This document shows positions 38,442-42,842 of a DNA stretch of 42,842 bases, piece after piece. Location of the stretch: NCBI GenBank assembly GCA_947455215.1, contig CANGNA010000035.1, forward strand, positions 1 to 42,842, read 5' to 3'. Within the stretch, counting starts at the first letter, position 1; every line of letters begins with the position of its first letter. The position numbers were made by a program, and so were the translations under genes. This DNA is from Chitinophagaceae bacterium. Lineage in GTDB: Bacteria; Bacteroidota; Bacteroidia; Chitinophagales; Chitinophagaceae. The notes under the pieces are model-generated. The model made no database searches, was not told the DNA's origin, and saw only the letters and a list, made by a program, of their open reading frames with translations.

Positions 38442-39023
38442 CTATTTCACTACCAGCTCTTTTCGGTACAATGCCCCACCCTGCTGCGCGGTAATAATAT
38501 ATATGCCAGGGGCAAGCTGGTGTATGTCTATATTATTGCCCGGCACGGTCGATTGCTGGCGAACTACTTCGCGACCTGATACATCGGCGATCGTTATTGT
38601 AGCTTCGCCCTGTTGCAGCAGCTGCAGTACTAACACGCCATTAGAAGGATTAGGGTACACCTCGAACTGAGCGGCAGCTACTGTAGGTACACCGGTTGCT
38701 TCCACAGTAAAGCTACCCGTCATGCCGGCGGTAGAGTCCGACTTGTAATTATATACGCCGGGAATATTGGGTACAGGGTAAGAGAATACCGGTACAGTGG
38801 GCTCTATGGGGCTGTTCCAGCCGGGCGCCGCAGATGGGATCAGGCCATTGGTGGTGGTATTGCGGCCACTCACCCACACCCAGGTAATGGTATCGCCGGG
38901 GTGTACGCCGGTAATGGTATTGGGCGTAATGGCAGCGTCGGTAACCTGTATGGAATGGGTGGCGGCCAATGCCGGAACGCACAGGCTGAACAGCAAAGCA
39001 AGGATAAGTAATGTTCTTTTCAT
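38442..39023 (-). CDS. Cupredoxin-like T9SS cargo protein with degenerate copper site
   Basis: 193 residues: a signal peptide (MKRTLLILALLFSLCVPALA), a plastocyanin-like domain (about 24-110) and a T9SS sorting domain starting FEVYPNPSNGVLVLQLL and ending RKELVVK. It is closely related to the next gene upstream, but the copper ligands have changed: Asn55 where the paralogue has His, Ser95 in place of Cys and Thr98 in place of His (YNYKSDSTAGMTGSF), with only a Met left. It should not bind copper as a type 1 site and may be structural, on the cell surface or secreted. It follows the active-looking paralogue after a terminator. Confidence 0.9.
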   Translation of the reverse strand: MKRTLLILALLFSLCVPALAATHSIQVTDAAITPNTITGVHPGDTITWVWVSGRNTTTNGLIPSAAPGWNSPIEPTVPVFSYPVPNIPGVYNYKSDSTAGMTGSFTVEATGVPTVAAAQFEVYPNPSNGVLVLQLLQQGEATITIADVSGREVVRQQSTVPGNNIDIHQLAPGIYIITAQQGGALYRKELVVK

Positions 39024-39097
39024 GGTTGTTATTTTGTGATAACAGCCTATAAAAGGTGTGCCTGTATGTCCTTGTGACTATGTAATGCTTGTAAAGC

Positions 39098-39130
39098 AAA
39101 AAAAGCCTGCACTGTGGCTACAGTGCAGGC
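39098..39130 (-). terminator. Intrinsic terminator of the copper-site cupredoxin gene
   Basis: Perfect 10-base arms GCCTGCACTG / CAGTGCAGGC, 6-base loop, then seven T residues on the minus strand, 21 bases after the stop at 39152. Confidence 0.92.
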
Positions 39131-39151
39131 CCTCGCCAGGTTTGCAGGGTA

Positions 39152-39742
39152 TTACCTTATGCTTAATTCCTTCCTGTAAACACTACCATTCTGTATAGTG
39201 GTAACGGTGTAGATACCCGGTGTAAGTTGATGTGTATCAATGTCTATTGCCGTAGCATCTGTGTACTGTCGATGCATTACTGTGCGACCGCTCATATCAG
39301 CAATGAAGACTGATGTCTCGCCCGTACCGTTCAGCTGCAGACGCACTGATGTGGTTGCGGGATTTGGGTACATACTGAACATCGCCTGCTGTACAGATGA
39401 CACTTCAGTAGGGCTCACCACCGTAAAACTACCCACCATACCCATACCTGCATGGGGCGTGCATTTGTAGTTATAAGTCCCCAGGATAGACGGTGCTGTG
39501 TAAGAGTAAGAGGTGTTGGTAGCGTTGATCGCCTGGTCCCACGTTGGTGCGCCGGTAGGCAGCGTAGTGCTGGTGGTGGTGTGCGATCCGCTGCTCCAGG
39601 TCCAGGTGATAACGTCGCCGGGATGCACGGTAAGTGTGCTGGGCGAGAACGAAAAATCAGCCACCGTCACTGTGTAGGTAGTGGCCATAGCCTGCACAAA
39701 CAGGCAGCATGCAGCTGCAAGCAGAAGTAATGTTTTTTTCAT
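39152..39742 (-). CDS. Cupredoxin (plastocyanin-like) T9SS cargo protein
   Basis: 196 residues from the ATG at 39742 (MKKTLLLLAAACCLFV signal peptide; a start 10 codons upstream is less likely). The plastocyanin-like domain (about 22-110) has a full type 1 copper set: His54 in SGSHTTTS, Cys94 and His97 in YNYKCTPHAGMG and Met102. The T9SS sorting domain starts MFSMYPNPATTSVRLQL and ends RKELSIR. It should be an exported small blue-copper-type electron carrier or copper binder displayed at the surface. Its terminator and the separate downstream paralogue suggest individual expression. Confidence 0.92.
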   Translation of the reverse strand: MKKTLLLLAAACCLFVQAMATTYTVTVADFSFSPSTLTVHPGDVITWTWSSGSHTTTSTTLPTGAPTWDQAINATNTSYSYTAPSILGTYNYKCTPHAGMGMVGSFTVVSPTEVSSVQQAMFSMYPNPATTSVRLQLNGTGETSVFIADMSGRTVMHRQYTDATAIDIDTHQLTPGIYTVTTIQNGSVYRKELSIR

Positions 39743-39776
39743 GATCATATGTTTTTTTGTGAACACATACAACCAT

Positions 39777-39802
39777 AAAAATCATGCCCTTGAAACAGGG
39801 CA
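39777..39802 (-). terminator. Probable terminator of prfC
   Basis: On the minus strand TGCCCT / AGGGCA with a 6-base loop, then CATGATTTTTATGG, 38 bases past the prfC stop. Confidence 0.65.
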
Positions 39803-39805
39803 CAA

Positions 39806-39845
39806 CATTAAGCCATTGAGCTATTCAGTCATTGAGCCATTAGAC
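39806..39845. repeat. Short AGCCATT/AGCTATT tandem words
   Basis: Words AGCCATTG, AGCTATTC, AGTCATTG, AGCCATTA follow one another, reaching into the prfC stop. The same words occur at 19836-19876 (end of the MFS gene) and in reverse at 29314-29334. Confidence 0.5.
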
Positions 39846-41432
39846 CATCGCTGTCTTGAACTCTGACGTAGTATGGAACTCGATATCCGGGTTGTTCTGG
39901 CGCTCGGTGTTCAGGAACCATTCGCTCTGGGCCAGGTATACCAGGTTGCCATCCTTGTCTTCCATTACGTTGCTCTGCTTAAAGCGCACAAAGTCTTCTA
40001 CCTTCTTTTTGTCGCCGGTTATCCAGCACGCTTTGTAGAACGATAGTGGCGTGAACGAACAAGAGGCACCGTATTCCTGCAGCAGGCGGTATTGTATCAC
40101 CTCGAACTGGAGCTCACCCACACAACCTATTATCTTGCGGTTGCCGCCGTGCTGGGTAAACAGCTGGGCCACACCCTCATCGGTAAGCTGGCGGATACCC
40201 TTTTCCAACTGCTTGGTTTTCATAGGGTCTTTGTTCACCAACTCTTTAAATATCTCAGGTGAGAATACCGGTATACCGGTAAACTGCATGATCTCCCCTT
40301 CGGTAAGGGTATCGCCTATTTTAAAGTTGCCGGTATCGAACAAGCCGATCACATCGCCGGGATAGGCTTCCTCGATGATGTCTTTTTCGCGCGCCAGGAA
40401 AGAATAAGGATTGCTGAAGCGCATATCCTTTTCCAAGCGGCAGTGTTTGTAATACGTATTGCGCGCAAACCTGCCCGAGCATACGCGTAGGAACGCTACC
40501 CTGTCGCGGTGGCGGGGATCCAGGTTGGCATGTATCTTAAATATAAAGCCGGTGAATTTGGCCTCGGTAGGCTCCACGGTGCGCTTGTCAGTATCACGGT
40601 GCTGTGGTACCGGCGCTATCTGTATAAAGGTATCCAGCAGTTCCTTTACACCAAAGTTGTTCACGGCACTACCAAAGAACACGGGCGATACCTTACCCTT
40701 CAGGTAAGCCTCTACATCCAGTTCTCCGTATACACCCTGCAGCAGCTCCACATCTTCGCGCAGCTGGTTGGCATCGCGCTCCCCTACCTTGGCGTCCAGC
40801 ACCTTATCATTCAGGTCAGGTATTGGCACTATGTTATCTTCAGTAGCCTTCTGGCTGGCGGTAAAAAGGTTCAGGCTGCTGTTATACAGGTTGTACACCC
40901 CTTTGAACTCCTTACCCATATTGATCGGCCAGGAGAGCGGGTGTAAAGATATCTTCAGTTCTTTTTCAATTTCATCCAGCAGGTCGAACGGCAGCTTACC
41001 ATCGCGGTCCATTTTGTTCACAAACACAATGATGGGGGTATCGCGCATGCGGCACACCTCTACCAGTTTGCGGGTCTGCTCTTCCACACCATTCACGCTG
41101 TCTATCACCAATATCACGCTATCCACAGCGGTGAGCGTACGGTAGGTATCTTCGGCAAAGTCCTTGTGACCCGGTGTATCCAGCAGGTTGATGAGGGTGT
41201 TGTTGTACTCAAAACTCATTACGGAAGTAGCCACAGAGATACCCCTCTGGCGCTCTATTTCCATAAAGTCGCTGGTGGCGTGTTTCTTTATCTTATTGCT
41301 CTTTACCGCACCGGCCACCTGTATGGCACCGCCGAACAACAGCAGTTTTTCGGTCAGTGTGGTCTTACCGGCATCGGGGTGAGATATGATGGCGAACGTT
41401 CTGCGCTTGGCTATTTCTTTTTCGTAACTCAT
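39840..41432 (-). CDS. prfC: Peptide chain release factor 3 (RF3)
   Basis: 530 residues. RF3 is the GTPase that recycles RF1/RF2 from ribosomes after termination. The GTP-binding domain shows G1 SHPDAGKTT, the switch [16 protein letters not shown]3 DTPGHKDF and G4 VNKMDRDGK. Domains II and III follow with [32 protein letters not shown] and [13 protein letters not shown], matching RF3 rather than EF-G. Length fits the family (about 525-530). The leader of about 100 bases contains four heptamer repeats, and a weak -7 box (GACCTTTG, 41548-41541 on the minus strand) lies upstream. Confidence 0.96.
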   Translation of the reverse strand: MSYEKEIAKRRTFAIISHPDAGKTTLTEKLLLFGGAIQVAGAVKSNKIKKHATSDFMEIERQRGISVATSVMSFEYNNTLINLLDTPGHKDFAEDTYRTLTAVDSVILVIDSVNGVEEQTRKLVEVCRMRDTPIIVFVNKMDRDGKLPFDLLDEIEKELKISLHPLSWPINMGKEFKGVYNLYNSSLNLFTASQKATEDNIVPIPDLNDKVLDAKVGERDANQLREDVELLQGVYGELDVEAYLKGKVSPVFFGSAVNNFGVKELLDTFIQIAPVPQHRDTDKRTVEPTEAKFTGFIFKIHANLDPRHRDRVAFLRVCSGRFARNTYYKHCRLEKDMRFSNPYSFLAREKDIIEEAYPGDVIGLFDTGNFKIGDTLTEGEIMQFTGIPVFSPEIFKELVNKDPMKTKQLEKGIRQLTDEGVAQLFTQHGGNRKIIGCVGELQFEVIQYRLLQEYGASCSFTPLSFYKACWITGDKKKVEDFVRFKQSNVMEDKDGNLVYLAQSEWFLNTERQNNPDIEFHTTSEFKTAMV

Positions 41433-41441
41433 TTTTATTCA

Positions 41442-41469
41442 GTCGTAAGTCTAAAGTCGTAAGTCGTAA
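41442..41469. repeat. Heptamer tandem repeat GTCGTAA x4 in the prfC leader
   Basis: GTCGTAA, GTCTAAA, GTCGTAA, GTCGTAA in direct succession, then a diverged GTCCCGA. It lies 10 bases upstream of the prfC start and would be in the mRNA leader. Confidence 0.7.
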
Positions 41470-41608
41470 GTCCCGATGTGGGTGGCTGCATTACAGCTTT
41501 ATACTGTATACTTACTACTTTTTACTCTTTTAAAAGTGTGCAAAGGTCGGGAAAAATAGGGAGATTACAGATGGCTTGTTGTACTATCTAAAAGTGCTAC
41601 CTCAATTT

Positions 41609-41650
41609 CTGCCGATGAAAAAAAATGACAGTTGCCGGCAATTTTACTTT
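41609..41650. terminator. Hairpin shared with 29.0 kb
   Basis: CTGCCG (from 41609) and CCGGCA (41635-41640) can pair across an A-rich loop. TTTCTGCCG and AGTTGCCGGCA are conserved with 29027-29062 while the loop differs. On the minus strand it follows the small gene at 41663. Confidence 0.5.
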
Positions 41651-41662
41651 AGATACAGGGGT

Positions 41663-41785
41663 TTATTGTGCTGTTTTGCAAGGGGTTGCTGATATGGTGT
41701 TTTTCTTTCTATTTGCAGTATCTGCAATTTTGTGCAATTTTTCTGAACCATGATTTACAGGATCTAAGGATATGGGGGATCTCAT
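41663..41785 (-). CDS. Small conserved protein, copy 2 of a two-copy gene unit
   Basis: 40 residues, ATG at 41785-41783, TAA ending at 41663. It begins MRSPISLDPVNHGS and continues EKLHKIADTANRKKNTI, which aligns without gaps to EKLRISATYAERRKNTI of copy 1 at 29100-29234; a short tail ISATPCKTAQ follows. The second half should be a basic amphipathic helix. The mRNA leader (about 35-40 bases) is C/A-rich with almost no G, so it is probably unstructured. Promoter spacing and the upstream block are shared with copy 1. No family is recognised; the pairing of the two copies is what supports it as a gene. Confidence 0.58.
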   Translation of the reverse strand: MRSPISLDPVNHGSEKLHKIADTANRKKNTISATPCKTAQ

Positions 41786-41828
41786 TTTGTTGGGGTTTGG
41801 AGTGTTTGGGAAAGGGTTTGTTGTGGGG

Positions 41829-41878
41829 TAAAGATACGGTTTGGAGGGGGCGTATTCCAAATAAAGATATACACATAT
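41829..41878 (-). promoter_or_regulatory. Promoter and conserved upstream block of small gene copy 2
   Basis: On the minus strand TTTG (41861-41858), a 21-base spacer and TATCTTTA (41836-41829), one base off the TAnnTTTG consensus. The block 41855-41878 is identical to 29288-29311 over 24 bases. Confidence 0.75.
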
Positions 41879-41970
41879 TTAGTGGGGCTATGATGGGATT
41901 GGGTTTGTTTCGCCAGTTGGGGGACAATGCCCGGCTGAGCAATTTTACGGCCATCGGGAGATGTAGTGAA

Positions 41971-42444
41971 TTACTTCTTCGTCAATATGATGTTTCTGTC
42001 GTAATACTCGACACCATTTACCTTTAAAGACGCAATATCACAAACCTCATGGTGTTTATGATGCCACGGGCGCCTGAATTTTGCCAAAATAATATCAGAA
42101 ATACGGTATGTGCTACCGTCGTTAAAGACCAAAACGAAATTTCTGTCTGTGGATATAGCAGGAACATTTATTCCAAAGGTGGAATCGAAGTTATTGAGCA
42201 GTGATATTTCTGCATCACAATGTGTGCTGTCTACACATGCTTCATAGTCGGTTATACTCTTGTAGATATACACTTTTGCCTCACTAATGTCGGAACGTTT
42301 AAATCCTCTTAATATAATGTACCATCCCCGTACCTGGGCCTTACAACTATCATAATTATTATCAGAATGATCCACAACTTGAGCATCACCTGATATTGCG
42401 ATAAAGCTGCAAATAATAAAAACTTTAAAAAAAATTGCCCTCAT
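41971..42444 (-). CDS. Small secreted protein of unknown function
   Basis: 157 residues from the ATG at 42444, where a signal peptide starts (MRAIFFKVFIICSFIAISGDA); the frame is open much further upstream but runs through hairpin repeats and is not protein-like. The mature protein has four cysteines (DSCKAQVRG, YEACVDSTHC, HEVCDIAS), likely two disulfides, and beta-rich segments such as WYIILRGFKRSDISEAKVYI, FVLVFNDGSTYRISDIIL and a closing VNGVEYYDRNIILTKK. It is more A/T rich than the rest of the right half. No family is recognised. Confidence 0.68.
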   Translation of the reverse strand: MRAIFFKVFIICSFIAISGDAQVVDHSDNNYDSCKAQVRGWYIILRGFKRSDISEAKVYIYKSITDYEACVDSTHCDAEISLLNNFDSTFGINVPAISTDRNFVLVFNDGSTYRISDIILAKFRRPWHHKHHEVCDIASLKVNGVEYYDRNIILTKK

Positions 42445-42842
42445 ATTTTTTAGTTCCGGTAATAGATACGAAAAATTGCGATAAATCACTCTTAAAATTA
42501 AAGATATAATATTTCTATACCCACCCGATATCGCCGAGTCCTCGCTGCGCGCAATGCCAACGCACAGAGACGCGGCGAGGACAAACCTCAGATTTAAGCG
42601 TATTACGGCCATCTGGAGATGGCCTGCACCTGCGACGAAATTGAAAATTTCGCCGGACGGAATCCGGCTACCTACAATGCCGTAGCTATAAGCTACTGTT
42701 GTCCGGGGAAAGTAAGAATTATAAAAAGGGGAGATTGAAACCAACCTCCCTTTAGTTAGTTTCGTTAAATACCACTTCAACGAAATAACATGGCTAAAGA
42801 TAATTTTTTTACCGGACAGCCGGTATTTGGTCAACTATTGCA
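42445..42842. other. Hairpin-rich non-coding right end
   Basis: No gene is supported. From 42538 to 42696 five hairpins follow each other: GTCCTCGCTGCG / CGCGGCGAGGAC (42538-42549, 42571-42582), GGCCATC-TGGA-GATGGCC (42607-42624), CGAAATT-GAA-AATTTCG (42636-42652), GCCGGA-CGGAA-TCCGGC (42652-42668) and GTAGCT-ATA-AGCTAC (42682-42696). TATCTTTA on the minus strand (42506-42499) may be the -7 element of the secreted-protein gene. Confidence 0.65.
42722..42750 (-). terminator. Terminator of a gene beyond the right edge
   Basis: On the minus strand GGGAGGTT / AATCTCCC (one G-T pair) with a 6-base loop, then CTTTTTAT. A short minus-strand frame entering from the edge ends at a TAA at 42811-42809 (last residues DQIPAVR), which may be the gene it serves. 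Confidence 0.7.

Noticed and set aside
41442-41469. Possible CRISPR-like repeats
   Set aside because: Units are 7 bases with no spacers; no cas gene is present.
42809-42842. 3' end of a minus-strand gene entering from the right edge
   Set aside because: Only about ten codons are visible before a TAA; too little for a feature, although a terminator just downstream is consistent with it.

Overview
The window looks like a chromosomal segment of a Bacteroidota bacterium, most likely from Chitinophagales/Chitinophagaceae. The reasons are: a short primary sigma factor without region 1.1; promoters of the TTTG-N19-21-TAnnTTTG type; type IX secretion (T9SS) C-terminal sorting domains on three proteins; a GldN-like protein; a TonB-dependent receptor paired with a DUF4249 lipoprotein; menaquinone synthesis by the futalosine route (mqnE); and many lipoproteins and secreted proteins of unknown function. 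No rRNA, tRNA, CRISPR array, transposase or integrase gene was seen.

Layout. 0-5.6 kb: a truncated DUF4105 gene, rpoD, a glutaryl-CoA dehydrogenase, an autoregulated-looking ArsR-VOC-AHSA1 operon and a frameshifted DUF3298-like gene. 5.7-9.7 kb: two tandem DUF3857/transglutaminase-fold proteins, only the second with a catalytic triad. 9.7-15.5 kb: a Na+/H+ antiporter, a T9SS cargo protein and the overlapping shikimate genes aroB-aroA-aroC. 15.5-21.1 kb: a small basic exported protein, a response regulator convergent with a multi-sensor histidine kinase, a GyrI-like protein and a TetA-like exporter. 21.4-28.9 kb: TonB receptor/DUF4249 pair, ABC exporter, lipoprotein, two very small membrane proteins, Rieske protein; spaces between genes here are rich in palindromic repeats. 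29.0-31.8 kb: an AT-rich accessory segment with short genes of unknown family and a site closely resembling a XerCD/dif recombination site. 32.1-35.0 kb: GldN-like tandem-domain protein, OsmC, a YjdI-CDGSH iron-sulfur fusion, and a class D beta-lactamase homologue. 35.2-42.8 kb: folK with a TonB-C-like gene, mqnE, an outer-membrane-like protein, two paralogous cupredoxin-T9SS proteins (one with its copper site lost), prfC, a second copy of a small gene found at 29.1 kb, and an unknown secreted protein.

Most unusual observations. (1) Two diverged copies (29.03-29.31 and 41.61-41.88 kb) of a complete small gene unit: a perfectly conserved block of 24 bases ending in the -33 element, the same 21-base spacer to a -7 element, a 40-44 codon reading frame with an ungapped conserved core (EKL..., RRKNTI/RKKNTI), and a 3' hairpin. 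(2) A dif-like site at 31731-31758, with a degenerate partner 450 bases away, bounding a one-gene segment at the edge of the AT-rich region. (3) Two palindromic operators placed between and beside the promoter elements of the arsR operon. (4) Several families of intergenic palindromic repeats, including a 51-base near-perfect palindrome and hairpins with varied stems but similar apical loops.
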